DNA of 64,000 nt from Solimonas sp036405815 (GTDB taxonomy: Bacteria; Pseudomonadota; Gammaproteobacteria; Nevskiales; Nevskiaceae): the NCBI GenBank assembly GCA_036405815.1, contig DASWWX010000057.1, positions 1 through 64,000 on the forward strand, given 5' to 3'. This document shows, in pieces, positions 18,857-27,119 of this stretch. The notes under the pieces are model-generated. The model was given only the letters and a program-made list of their open reading frames with translations, searched no databases and was not told where the DNA came from. The number at the start of each line of letters is the position of its first letter. Position 1 is the first letter of the stretch. The translations under genes and the position numbers were made by a program.

Positions 18857-20320
18857 ATGCGCATCCAGTCCGAAGCTCTCACCTTCGACGACGTCCTGCT
18901 CCTCCCGGCTTATTCGGAGGTGCTGCCACGACAAGTCGATCTGCGTACGCCCCTGACCCGACGCATCACGCTCAACATCCCGCTGCTGTCGGCGGCGATG
19001 GACACCGTGACCGAAGCCAAGCTGGCGATCGCGCTGGCCCAGGAAGGCGGCATGGGCATCATTCACAAGAACATGAGTGCCGAACGCCAGGCGGCGGAAG
19101 TGCGCGCGGTCAAGAAATACGAATCGGGCGTCATCGTCGACCCGATCACCGTGTCGCCGACGATGACGGTCGGCGAGGTGCTGAAGCTGACGCGTTCGCA
19201 CAAGATTTCCGGCGTGCCGGTGGTCGATGGCAACAAGCTGGTCGGCATTGTCACCAGCCGCGACCTGCGCTTTGAAACCCGCTATGGCGAACCGGTGTCG
19301 ACGATCATGACGCCGCAGGATCGCCTGGTCACGGTGCGCGAGGGCGCCTCGCGCGAGGAAGTGATCGACAAGCTGCACAAGAACCGCATCGAGAAAATCC
19401 TGGTGGTGCGCGACGGCTTCACGCTGCGCGGCATGATCACGGTCAAGGACATCCAGAAGTCCAGCGACTTCCCGATGGCCAGCAAGGACGAAAAGGGCCG
19501 CCTGCGCGTCGGCGCCGCGGTCGGCACCGGCGGCGATACCGACGAGCGCGTCGCCGCGCTGGTCGAGGCGGGCGTGGATGTCGTCGTGGTCGATACCGCG
19601 CACGGTCATTCCAAGGGCGTGCTGGATCGCGTCGCGCAGATCAAGAAGACCTACGGCGACAAGCTGCAGGTCATCGGCGGCAACATCGCCACCGGCGACG
19701 CGGCGCTGGCGCTGGTCGATGCCGGTGCCGACGCGGTCAAGGTCGGTATCGGTCCCGGTTCGATCTGCACCACGCGCGTCGTCGCCGGTGTCGGCGTGCC
19801 GCAGATCGGTGCGGTGATGAGCGTGGCCGAGGCGCTGAAGAGCCAGGGCATCCCGCTGATCTCCGACGGCGGCGTACGGTATTCCGGCGACTTCGCCAAG
19901 GCGCTGGCCGCGGGTGCCTACGCGGTGATGGTCGGCTCGATGCTGGCCGGTACCGAAGAGGCGCCGGGCGAGGTCGAGCTGTACCAGGGCCGCTCGTACA
20001 AGAGCTATCGCGGCATGGGCTCGATGGGTGCGATGGCGCAGGGCTCCAAGGACCGCTACTTCCAGGACACGACTGCGGAGGTCGAGAAGCTGGTGCCGGA
20101 AGGTATCGAAGGCCGCGTGCCGTACAAGGGTTCGATGGCGGCGATCGTGCATCAGATGGTCGGCGGCCTGCGCGCGAGCATGGGTTACACCGGCTGCAAG
20201 AGCATCGACGAGATGCGCACCAAGACCCGTTTCGTGAAGATCACCTCGGCCGGTATCAAGGAGAGCCACGTCCACGACGTGACGATCACCAAGGAAGCGC
20301 CGAACTACCGCGTCGAGTGA
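18857..20320 (+). CDS. guaB: IMP dehydrogenase
   Basis: 487-aa enzyme oxidising IMP to XMP with NAD, the committed step to GMP. A TIM barrel is interrupted by two CBS domains (about 93-200). The catalytic Cys is C304 in GIGPGSICTTRVV, and the mobile flap GSMGAMAQGSKDRY is present. The start is the ATG giving MRIQSEALTFDDVLLLPAY. An intrinsic terminator follows the stop and guaA begins 46 nt later, so the two genes are only partly co-transcribed. Confidence 0.98.
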   Translation: MRIQSEALTFDDVLLLPAYSEVLPRQVDLRTPLTRRITLNIPLLSAAMDTVTEAKLAIALAQEGGMGIIHKNMSAERQAAEVRAVKKYESGVIVDPITVSPTMTVGEVLKLTRSHKISGVPVVDGNKLVGIVTSRDLRFETRYGEPVSTIMTPQDRLVTVREGASREEVIDKLHKNRIEKILVVRDGFTLRGMITVKDIQKSSDFPMASKDEKGRLRVGAAVGTGGDTDERVAALVEAGVDVVVVDTAHGHSKGVLDRVAQIKKTYGDKLQVIGGNIATGDAALALVDAGADAVKVGIGPGSICTTRVVAGVGVPQIGAVMSVAEALKSQGIPLISDGGVRYSGDFAKALAAGAYAVMVGSMLAGTEEAPGEVELYQGRSYKSYRGMGSMGAMAQGSKDRYFQDTTAEVEKLVPEGIEGRVPYKGSMAAIVHQMVGGLRASMGYTGCKSIDEMRTKTRFVKITSAGIKESHVHDVTITKEAPNYRVE

Positions 20321-20332
20321 CGAGCCGAACAC

Positions 20333-20355
20333 GCCCCGGTCCGCCGGGGCTTTTT
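20333..20355 (+). terminator. Intrinsic terminator between guaB and guaA
   Basis: Perfect 7-bp stem GCCCCGG/CCGGGGC with loop TCCG followed by TTTTT, 12 nt after the guaB stop and ending 11 nt before the guaA ATG. Its position suggests that guaA expression depends on read-through or on its own start in this leader. Confidence 0.8.
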
Positions 20356-20366
20356 CGTTGAACCCC

Positions 20367-21938
20367 ATGAACATCCATTCCGACAAGATCCTGATTCTCG
20401 ATTTCGGCAGCCAGTACACGCAGCTGATCGCGCGTCGCGTGCGCGAGCTCGGCGTCTACTGTGAACTGCACCCCTGGGACATGAGCGACGCCGACATCGT
20501 CGCGTTCGCGCCCAAGGGCGTGATCCTCTCCGGCGGCCCGGAGTCGGTGCACGAAACCAACTCGCCGCGCGCACCCCAGGCGGTGTGGGACCTGAAGGTG
20601 CCGGTGCTCGGCATCTGCTACGGCATGCAGACGATGGCCGAACAGCTCGGCGGCCAGGTGTCGCCAGGACACGTCAAGGAATTCGGCTACGCCGAGATCA
20701 GGGCGCACGGCCATTCGCAGCTGCTCAAGGACATCGAGGACCGCGTCAGCGGCGAAGGCTTCGGCCTGCTCGACGTGTGGATGTCGCATGGCGACCACGT
20801 CTCGACGCTGCCGCAGGGCTTCAAGCTGATCGCCTCGACCAAGGACGTGCCGATCGCCGGCATGGCCGACGAGGCGCGCGGCTACTACGCGCTGCAGTTC
20901 CACCCGGAAGTCACGCACACGACGCAGGGCGCACGCATCTACTCGCGCTTCCTGCACGAGATCTGCGGCTGCGGCGATGCCTGGAAGCCGGGCCGCATCA
21001 TCGAGGACGCGATTGAGACCGTGCGCCAGCAGGTCGGCACGTCGAAGGTGTTGCTGGGCCTGTCCGGTGGCGTCGACTCTTCCGTCGTCGCGGCGCTGCT
21101 GCACAAGGCGATCGGTGACCAGCTGACCTGCGTGTTCGTCGACCACGGCCTGCTGCGCCACGAGGAAGGCGACCAGGTCATGAAGATCTTCGCGCAGCAC
21201 CTGGGCGTGAAGGTGATCCGCGTCGACGCCGAGGAGCGCTTCCTGCGCGAGCTCAAGGGCGTCAGCGACCCGGAAGCCAAGCGCAAGATCATCGGCCGCC
21301 TATTCGTCGAGGTGTTCGAGGAAGAGTCGAACAAGCTGCAGGGCATCGACTTCCTGGCGCAGGGCACGATCTATCCGGACGTCATCGAGTCGGCCGGTGG
21401 CAAGACCAAGAAAGCGCACGTCATCAAGAGCCACCACAACGTCGGTGGTTTGCCGGAGCGCATGAAGATGAAGCTGGTCGAGCCGCTGCGCGAGCTGTTC
21501 AAGGACGAGGTGCGCGCGATCGGCGTCGAACTCGGCCTGCCGCGCGAGATGGTCTACCGCCATCCGTTCCCGGGCCCAGGCCTGGGCGTGCGCATCCTCG
21601 GCGAAGTCACCAAGACCGCCGCCGACACGCTGCGCCTGGCCGACCACATCTTCATCGAGGAGCTGCGCCGCAGCGGCTGGTACGACAAGACCTCGCAGGC
21701 CTTCGCCGTGTTCCTGCCGGTCAAGAGCGTCGGCGTCACCGGCGACGGCCGCCGCTACGAGCCGGTGATCGCGCTGCGTGCCGTGCAGACCATCGACTTC
21801 ATGACCGCGCACTGGGCGCACCTGCCGTACGAGCTGCTCGACGTCTGCTCGCGCCGCATCGTCAACGAGATTCCGGGTGTGTCGCGCGTCGTCTACGACA
21901 TTTCCGGAAAGCCGCCCGCCACCATCGAATGGGAATGA
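20367..21938 (+). CDS. guaA: GMP synthase (glutamine-hydrolysing)
   Basis: 523-aa enzyme converting XMP to GMP with ATP and glutamine. The class I glutamine amidotransferase domain has its Cys at C84 (LGICYGMQTMAEQLGG), and the His/Glu pair lies in ALQFHPEVTHT. The ATP pyrophosphatase domain has the P-loop GLSGGVDSSVVAALL, and the dimerisation domain ends with KPPATIEWE. The ATG at 20367 is preferred over a TTG three codons earlier. No clear Shine-Dalgarno is seen because the terminator of guaB occupies the leader. Confidence 0.98.
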   Translation: MNIHSDKILILDFGSQYTQLIARRVRELGVYCELHPWDMSDADIVAFAPKGVILSGGPESVHETNSPRAPQAVWDLKVPVLGICYGMQTMAEQLGGQVSPGHVKEFGYAEIRAHGHSQLLKDIEDRVSGEGFGLLDVWMSHGDHVSTLPQGFKLIASTKDVPIAGMADEARGYYALQFHPEVTHTTQGARIYSRFLHEICGCGDAWKPGRIIEDAIETVRQQVGTSKVLLGLSGGVDSSVVAALLHKAIGDQLTCVFVDHGLLRHEEGDQVMKIFAQHLGVKVIRVDAEERFLRELKGVSDPEAKRKIIGRLFVEVFEEESNKLQGIDFLAQGTIYPDVIESAGGKTKKAHVIKSHHNVGGLPERMKMKLVEPLRELFKDEVRAIGVELGLPREMVYRHPFPGPGLGVRILGEVTKTAADTLRLADHIFIEELRRSGWYDKTSQAFAVFLPVKSVGVTGDGRRYEPVIALRAVQTIDFMTAHWAHLPYELLDVCSRRIVNEIPGVSRVVYDISGKPPATIEWE

Positions 21939-22008
21939 CGCCCCAGTAGCGTGGGGGCGTGCGGAGCACGGGGATCTAGTGTTGCGAGGGTGCGGTCTGG
22001 AGATGCGC

Positions 22009-22533
22009 GTGAATCAACAGCCGATCGTTCCTGCAGATCTATCTGACACCCGACGCGCGCGCGACGAACACTGGATGCGCCACGCGCTGCTGCTGGCGCG
22101 CCGCGCGCAGGAAGCGGGCGAGGTGCCGGTCGGCGCGGTGGTCGTGCAGAACGACCGCATCCTCGGCGAGGGCTGGAACCGCCCGATCTCCGGACACGAT
22201 CCTAGTGCGCACGCGGAGATGATCGCGCTGCGCGCCGCGGCGCAGAAGCTCGGCAACTACCGCACGCTGGACACGACGCTGTACGTGACCCTGGAGCCCT
22301 GCGTGATGTGCGCCGGCGCGATCGTGCACGCGCGCGTGACGCGCCTGGTGTTCGGTGCGGCGGACCCGAAGGCCGGCGCCGTGCATTCGCTGTACGACGT
22401 CATCGCCAATCCCCGCCTGAATCACCGCGTGGAATGGCGGGGCGGCGTGCTGGAGGCGTCCTGCGGCGAACTGCTGCGTGCGTTCTTCCGCACGCGTCGC
22501 GAACAGGCGCGCGTGCCGAAGCAGACGCCCTAG
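22009..22533 (+). CDS. tadA: tRNA-specific adenosine deaminase
   Basis: About 174-aa zinc enzyme making inosine at wobble position 34 of tRNA-Arg(ACG). It has the zinc/catalytic motif HAEMIAL and PCVMCAGAI, and RVTRLVFGAADPKAGAVHSL follows. The GTG at 22009 has GGAG 6 nt upstream; the ATG at 22003 directly abuts GGAG and is less likely, and an ATG at 22072 (MRHALLLARRAQ) would give a shorter but still complete deaminase. It follows guaA as in Pseudomonas. The stop shares a CTAG with the stop of the convergent ankyrin gene. Confidence 0.93.
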   Translation: MNQQPIVPADLSDTRRARDEHWMRHALLLARRAQEAGEVPVGAVVVQNDRILGEGWNRPISGHDPSAHAEMIALRAAAQKLGNYRTLDTTLYVTLEPCVMCAGAIVHARVTRLVFGAADPKAGAVHSLYDVIANPRLNHRVEWRGGVLEASCGELLRAFFRTRREQARVPKQTP

Positions 22534-23192
22534 TTCGGATTCAGTTCCAGCAGCGCCGCCGTGCCCAGGTGGCCACGGTCGCGCGCAATTTCCGCCGCGG
22601 TCTTGCCGTCCTCGGTCTTCGCCAGGCGGTCGACACCGCGGGCGAGCAGCAGGCGGCAGAGGCTCTCGAAGCCGCGCGACGCCGCCAGGTGCAGCGCAGT
22701 GACGCCGCTGCCGCCAACGTAACCCACGTCCGCACCGACCGCGATCAGCAGCGGCGCCAGGCTTTCGCCCGAGGCGCCGGCAATCGCCGCGTGCATCGGC
22801 GTGTTCGCCATCGGGTTGGTCGAGAGGGCATCAAGGCTCGCGCCGACGCCGAGCAGCACGAACGCCGACTCGCGCGCGCCGAAGAACGCGGCCAGGTGCA
22901 GCGGCGTCCAGCCATCGACGCTGTGCGAGGCCAGCAGCGCCGGGTCGGCGAGGACCAGTTCGGCGACGCGGCGCCCGTCGTTCCAGGCTGCGGCTTCGAA
23001 CACGTCGAGCGGGCGGAAGGCCTTCAGCAGTTCGGCGATGTCGCGGGCGTTGTTGTACAGCGCGAACATCAGCGGCGACAGGCCGCCGGGCAGGGCCTCA
23101 GTGGCCTGGCTAGCGTCGCGTTCCAGCGCATCCTTGGCGGCGGCCAGATCGCGATTCTGGATGGCGAGCATCAGGGGGCGAACGGCGCTCAT
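22530..23192 (-). CDS. Ankyrin repeat protein
   Basis: 220-aa protein made of about five ankyrin repeats, clearest at GWTPLHLAAFFGARESAFVL, NTPMHAAIAGASGESLAPLL, GVTALHLAASRGFESLCRLL and GKTAAEIARDRGHLGTAALL. No signal peptide or catalytic domain is present; the N-terminus (MSAVRPLMLAIQNRDLAAAK) itself looks like a divergent first repeat. It probably mediates protein-protein contacts in the cytoplasm. The stop codon overlaps that of tadA within the palindrome CTAG. Function unknown. Confidence 0.88.
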   Translation of the reverse strand: MSAVRPLMLAIQNRDLAAAKDALERDASQATEALPGGLSPLMFALYNNARDIAELLKAFRPLDVFEAAAWNDGRRVAELVLADPALLASHSVDGWTPLHLAAFFGARESAFVLLGVGASLDALSTNPMANTPMHAAIAGASGESLAPLLIAVGADVGYVGGSGVTALHLAASRGFESLCRLLLARGVDRLAKTEDGKTAAEIARDRGHLGTAALLELNPN

Positions 23193-23320
23193 GCGCGACT
23201 CCAGCGATTCAGGGGACGCGCAGCCTAGCGGCGCGCGCGCCAATCCTCAATGCGGGCGTTCCCGAGGGCGAGATGCCGGTTTGACGCCTCTGGGACCCCT
23301 CACTATCATTGCGCCCCTTC

Positions 23321-23395
23321 GGTCAGTTAGCTCAGTGGTAGAGCACCGCTTTCACACGGCGGGGGTCACAGGTTCAAGCCCTGTACTGACCACCA
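23321..23395 (+). tRNA. tRNA-Val (anticodon CAC)
   Basis: Full cloverleaf: acceptor GGTCAGT/ACTGACC, D arm GCTC-AGTGGTA-GAGC, anticodon stem CCGCT/GGCGG around loop TTCACAC (anticodon CAC, reads GUG), T arm ACAGG-TTCAAGC-CCTGT, discriminator A and an encoded CCA at 23393-23395. A terminator follows 8 nt later. Confidence 0.96.
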
Positions 23396-23403
23396 GATCT
23401 CAA

Positions 23404-23427
23404 GGCCCGGCACTGCCGGGCCTTTTT
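23404..23427 (+). terminator. Intrinsic terminator of tRNA-Val
   Basis: Perfect 8-bp stem GGCCCGGC/GCCGGGCC with loop ACT and a TTTTT tail, directly after the tRNA gene. Confidence 0.9.
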
Positions 23428-23539
23428 CGTTGGCGCCGCCGGCAGACCGTCCGGGCTGCGTTTTCGGCCGACGATGTCCCGACCGCTGTCCCGACGCAGA
23501 TGCGCGATCCCGCGCGGAGAGGGCGCCGCTGCAAAAGAA

Positions 23540-23569
23540 AACGGCGCGGACCCTGCGGTCCGCGCCGTT
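23540..23569 (-). terminator. Intrinsic terminator of the SWIB gene
   Basis: Perfect 13-bp stem (AACGGCGCGGACC and its complement) with a 4-nt loop, 17 nt beyond the SWIB stop. On the minus strand it is followed by a T-rich run (TTTCTTTTGC). The remainder of 23428-23586 holds nothing I recognise. Confidence 0.88.
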
Positions 23570-23586
23570 CATGACAACAACGTCGA

Positions 23587-23979
23587 TCAGCTGATGTGCT
23601 TGCTGACCAGCTTGGTCATTTCGAACATGTTGACCGTGGACTTGCCGCCGAAGACCTTCTTCAGCTTGTCGTCCGCGTTGATCTGGCGCTTGTTCTTGGC
23701 ATCCTGCAGGCCATTCTTCTTGATGTAGGCCCAGAGGTTCTTGGTGATCTGGCCGCGCGGCTGCGGCTTGGCACCGACCACTTCCGCCAGCGTGGCGCTC
23801 GGCGTCATCGGCTTCATCAGCGCCGGATTCGGCTTGCGCTTGGCCTTCACCTTCTTCGGGGCCGCCTTCTTCGCGACCTTCTTGGCAACCTTCTTCACGA
23901 CCTTCTTCACCGCCTTCTTGGCGACCTTCTTCACCGCTGCCTTCTTCGGCGCCGGCTTCTTCTTGCTGGCTTTGGCCAT
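23587..23979 (-). CDS. SWIB/MDM2 domain protein with histone-H1-like tail
   Basis: 130-aa DNA- or chromatin-type protein. Residues 1-50 are an almost pure Lys/Ala/Val/Pro tail of repeated KKVAK/KKAVKK units, like bacterial histone H1-like proteins. The SWIB domain follows (about 53-130; LMKPMTPSATLAEVVG, ITKNLWAYIKKNGLQD, INADDKLKKVFGGKSTVNMF). SWIB domains are best known from eukaryotic SWI/SNF complexes and occur in Chlamydia and many Proteobacteria. The role here is probably nucleoid organisation. Single-gene unit with its own terminator. Confidence 0.9.
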   Translation of the reverse strand: MAKASKKKPAPKKAAVKKVAKKAVKKVVKKVAKKVAKKAAPKKVKAKRKPNPALMKPMTPSATLAEVVGAKPQPRGQITKNLWAYIKKNGLQDAKNKRQINADDKLKKVFGGKSTVNMFEMTKLVSKHIS

Positions 23980-24061
23980 CGAACATCTCCCTATGAGGTT
24001 AAGCGCCTTCTCGCGCAGCCGTATCCTAGCTTGAAGCGCGGCAAGATATGCAACCTTTTTT

Positions 24062-24094
24062 TCCCTAGGGCGCCCCTAGGGGGCGCCCTAGGGA
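24062..24094. repeat. 33-nt perfect palindrome with three CCTAGG cores
   Basis: A 15-bp perfect inverted repeat with a 3-nt TAG loop, built from alternating CCCTAGGG and GCGCCC blocks, lies between the divergent SWIB gene and aidB. A run of seven T precedes it on the plus strand, so it does not have the polarity of an intrinsic terminator on either strand. It may be an operator, a cruciform or a transcript hairpin. Confidence 0.75.
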
Positions 24095-24187
24095 GAATCC
24101 CCAGGCCTCTTGACGGATCAACGGCGATGCGCTGCGCGTAGACTGTCGTCCCCCCAGGCGCGCTTCCACCCCTTCGCCGAGACGCTC

Positions 24188-25840
24188 ATGCAGCAGACCC
24201 ATTCCGATCGCTTCTCCACGCACACGGTCGATAACCAGGCCCCGCCGCTGGGGGGCTACAACGCCTACGACAGCGACACCGCGCTGCGCGCCGCCGTGTC
24301 ACGCGAGGGGGGCGACTGGGCGCAGGCGCATCTCAGCGCCTTCGGTGCCGTGGCCGGCGGCGAGCTGATGCAGCTCGGCTACACCGCCAACGAGAACAAG
24401 CCCAAGCTGCGCGCCTTCGATCGCTACGGCCACCGGCTCGACGAGATCGAGTTTCATCCGTCGTACCACCGCGTCATGCAGCTGGCGATGCAGTACGGCG
24501 TGCATGCGTTCGCATGGCGCAACGCCGAGCGCGGTGGTGCGCATGTCGCACGAGCGGCCTTGTCCTACCTGCACACGCAGGCCGAGGCGGGCAGCGGCTG
24601 CCCGCTGACGATGACGCATTCGTCTGTGCCGGCGCTGCGCCACACGCCGCAGCTCGCTGCGCGCTGGCTGCCGAAGATCACCGGCTACGAGTACGACCCG
24701 CGCGTGCTGACGTTCGAGCAGAAGACCGCTTGCACGATCGGTATGGGGATGACCGAGAAGCAGGGCGGTTCCGACGTGCGCGCCAACACCACGCGCGCTT
24801 ACGTTCAGGCCGACGGCAGCTACGAGATCGTCGGCCACAAGTGGTTCTTCTCGGCGCCGATGTGCGATGCCTGGTTGGTGCTGGCCTACACGGACGCCGG
24901 CCTCGGCTGTTTCCTGATGCCGAAGCTGCGCCCGGATGGTTCGCTCAATGCGATCCGCATCCAGCGCCTCAAGGACAAGCTTGGCGACTGGAGCAACGCC
25001 TCCAGCGAGGTCGAGTTCCATGGCGCCTGGGCCGAGCGCGTCGGCGACGAGGGTCGCGGCGTGGCGACGATCCTGGAGATGGTCGCGCTGACGCGGCTCG
25101 ACTGCATGATCGGCTCCAGCGGCCTGATGCGGCAGGCGCTGGTGCAGGCGATTCACCACACGCAGCACCGCAAGGCTTTCGGCAAGCGCCTGGTCGAACA
25201 GCCGCTGATGCAGAACGTGCTGGCGGACCTAGCCCTGGAATCGGAAGCGGCGCTGGCGCTGACGATGCGCGTGGCGCGTGCCGTCGATGCCTCGGCGCGC
25301 GATGCCGGCGAAGCGGCGCTGGCGCGTATTGCCACCGCGATCGGCAAGTACTGGATCTGCAAGCGTTGCCCGCCGATGGTCAACGAGGCGCAGGAGTGCC
25401 TGGGCGGTGCGGGCTACGTCGAGGAGACCAACCTGCCGCGACTGTATCGGCAGGCACCGCTGAACTCGATCTGGGAAGGCAGCGGCAACATCCAGTGCCT
25501 GGACGTGCTGCGTGCGATCTCCAAGGAACCGGAAACGCGCGAGGCGGTGTTCGCCGAGCTGCTGGCGGCACGCGGCGAGCATGCGGACCTGGATCGCGAG
25601 ATCCAGTGGCTGCTGCAGGCTTTCGACGACCGCACGACGCTGGAACTGCGCTCACGCCTGATCGCCGAGCGTCTGGCGATCGCGCTGCAGGCCTCGATCC
25701 TGCTGCGCGCCGGAAACGCGGATGTCGCGCAGGCCTGGTGCGCCTCCCGCCTGGGCGGCGAGCACGGTCTGAACTACGGCACGCTGTCGGCGCAGACGCC
25801 GTTTTCGTCGTTGATCGCGCGTGCGGCGGTAGCCGCCTAG
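24188..25840 (+). CDS. aidB: AidB-family acyl-CoA dehydrogenase-like flavoprotein
   Basis: 550-aa flavoprotein related to E. coli AidB (about 541 aa), part of the adaptive response to alkylating agents. Family-diagnostic strings are present: GMGMTEKQGGSDV, GHKWFFSAP, RLKDKLGDWSNAS, AQECLGGAGYVEE and NSIWEGSGN. Start at ATG 24188 gives MQQTHSDRFSTHTVDNQAPP, matching the AidB N-terminal QTHTVxNQxPPL pattern; frame further upstream is not conserved. The stop shares CTAG with the convergent amidohydrolase stop. Upstream lies the 33-nt palindrome. Whether it protects DNA or acts on an acyl-CoA is not decidable here. Confidence 0.92.
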   Translation: MQQTHSDRFSTHTVDNQAPPLGGYNAYDSDTALRAAVSREGGDWAQAHLSAFGAVAGGELMQLGYTANENKPKLRAFDRYGHRLDEIEFHPSYHRVMQLAMQYGVHAFAWRNAERGGAHVARAALSYLHTQAEAGSGCPLTMTHSSVPALRHTPQLAARWLPKITGYEYDPRVLTFEQKTACTIGMGMTEKQGGSDVRANTTRAYVQADGSYEIVGHKWFFSAPMCDAWLVLAYTDAGLGCFLMPKLRPDGSLNAIRIQRLKDKLGDWSNASSEVEFHGAWAERVGDEGRGVATILEMVALTRLDCMIGSSGLMRQALVQAIHHTQHRKAFGKRLVEQPLMQNVLADLALESEAALALTMRVARAVDASARDAGEAALARIATAIGKYWICKRCPPMVNEAQECLGGAGYVEETNLPRLYRQAPLNSIWEGSGNIQCLDVLRAISKEPETREAVFAELLAARGEHADLDREIQWLLQAFDDRTTLELRSRLIAERLAIALQASILLRAGNADVAQAWCASRLGGEHGLNYGTLSAQTPFSSLIARAAVAA

Positions 25841-27069
25841 GCGCGCTCGGACGGGGCCGTTTCGACGGCGCTCGTCTCGGGCCCGGCAATGGCGTACAGG
25901 TGCTGGGCGTTGAGGCCCATGATGCGCCGTCGGCTCTGCAGGTCCAGCCGGCCGAGTTCCGCCACCAACGAGGGGGTGAAGGCTGGATACAGACAGGCCG
26001 GATGCGGGAAATCCGTCTCGAACAGAATGCGGTCCGCCCCGACGCGGCTGACGATCTCCGCGAGGCCCCGGTTCTCGAACCAGAAGCACGCATGAAAGTT
26101 GCGCGCGAAGTACTCGGTCGGCGTCAGCGACATCCGCTGGCGCATTGCGCCGGAGCCTTCGCCGATCAGGTATTCCATGGCTTGCAGCATGAACGGAATC
26201 CAGCCAATGCCGCCTTCGATCGACACGAACTGCAGCTTCGGGAAACGGTCGAGCAGGCCGCTCATCATCAGATTCATGATGATGCGGCTGTTGTTCCAGT
26301 AGAGGGCCGCCGAGCCGATCACCAGCTTCGTGTCCCAGTCCGAGGACGGCCACGGCGCATGGCCAAACCAGTCGAGCGCGCCTCCAGAGCTGCCGATGTG
26401 GAAGTTCACCGGCAGGCTGAGCGCTTCGCAGATCTCCCATAGCGGGTCCCAGTCCCGGGTGCCCAGATCGGGCAGTCCGGCGACCGACTGAGGGTCGGGG
26501 TTGATGTTGATGCCGCGCAAACCCATCGCGGCCGCCCGCCGGGCTTCGGCCACGGCCAGCGGGATGTCCCACCACGGCAGCAGCGCCATCGGACACAGAC
26601 GGCCGCCGGAGTCGCGCTGCAGATCGACCATGGCGTCGTTGTAGATCTCGACGCTGATGCGCTTCAGTTCGCGATCGAATCCTGCAGCACGCTGCCCGCC
26701 GAAGCCCATGACGTTGGGATAGACGATCTGTGCCCACACCCCCTGCGCGTCCATGTGCTGCAACCGCGCGCGGATGTCGTAGGCCGCGGGATGGATCTCT
26801 TCGAACGGCAGCGTCCAGAAGCCCCATCCCTCGGCCTTGCTGCCGTCGCTGCGAATCGCGCTGTGGTGCCCGCCGCCCTCTTCGATCAGCTTCTCGCCGT
26901 CGATCATCCACCGCCGTGTGCCATCGACGGTGATCACCTGCGGCACGCGGCTTTTCCAGCTCGCCGGCGCGCGTGATACCCAGAGGTCGTGGGGTTCGCT
27001 GAAGTGCGTATCGGCGTCGACGATCAGGAGGCCGTCGAGCGGTGACGCAGGGTTGTCGGAGGCGTTCAT
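25837..27069 (-). CDS. Amidohydrolase family protein (ACMSD-like)
   Basis: 410-aa metal-dependent hydrolase/decarboxylase of the amidohydrolase_2 type. The metal motif DADTHFSEP is near residue 18, an active-site His lies in NFHIGSSGG, and the C-terminal metal Asp is in FETDFPHP. Members act on carboxylates or ring-cleavage products in degradation pathways. It is probably the last gene of an operon with the acyl-CoA dehydrogenase and SDR upstream (50-nt gap). Substrate unknown. Confidence 0.88.
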   Translation of the reverse strand: MNASDNPASPLDGLLIVDADTHFSEPHDLWVSRAPASWKSRVPQVITVDGTRRWMIDGEKLIEEGGGHHSAIRSDGSKAEGWGFWTLPFEEIHPAAYDIRARLQHMDAQGVWAQIVYPNVMGFGGQRAAGFDRELKRISVEIYNDAMVDLQRDSGGRLCPMALLPWWDIPLAVAEARRAAAMGLRGININPDPQSVAGLPDLGTRDWDPLWEICEALSLPVNFHIGSSGGALDWFGHAPWPSSDWDTKLVIGSAALYWNNSRIIMNLMMSGLLDRFPKLQFVSIEGGIGWIPFMLQAMEYLIGEGSGAMRQRMSLTPTEYFARNFHACFWFENRGLAEIVSRVGADRILFETDFPHPACLYPAFTPSLVAELGRLDLQSRRRIMGLNAQHLYAIAGPETSAVETAPSERA

Positions 27070-27119
27070 CCGGCGATTCTCGCAGGAGCCGATTCCGGCT
27101 GCGCAGCCCGCCGCCGCTT

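Noticed and set aside
21938..21960. Terminator of guaA
   Set aside because: A 7-bp stem (ACGCCCC/GGGGCGT) overlaps the stop codon but has a 9-nt loop and no T-tract; too weak to list.
23321..23427. Integrase attachment site at the 3' end of tRNA-Val
   Set aside because: No integrase, no repeated tRNA 3' end and no change of gene content beyond it; the gene is followed at once by its own terminator.
24054..24095. Terminator for SWIB or aidB at the large palindrome
   Set aside because: The T-run precedes the hairpin on the plus strand and becomes an A-run after it on the minus strand, the wrong polarity for an intrinsic terminator. Both flanking genes also point away from it.
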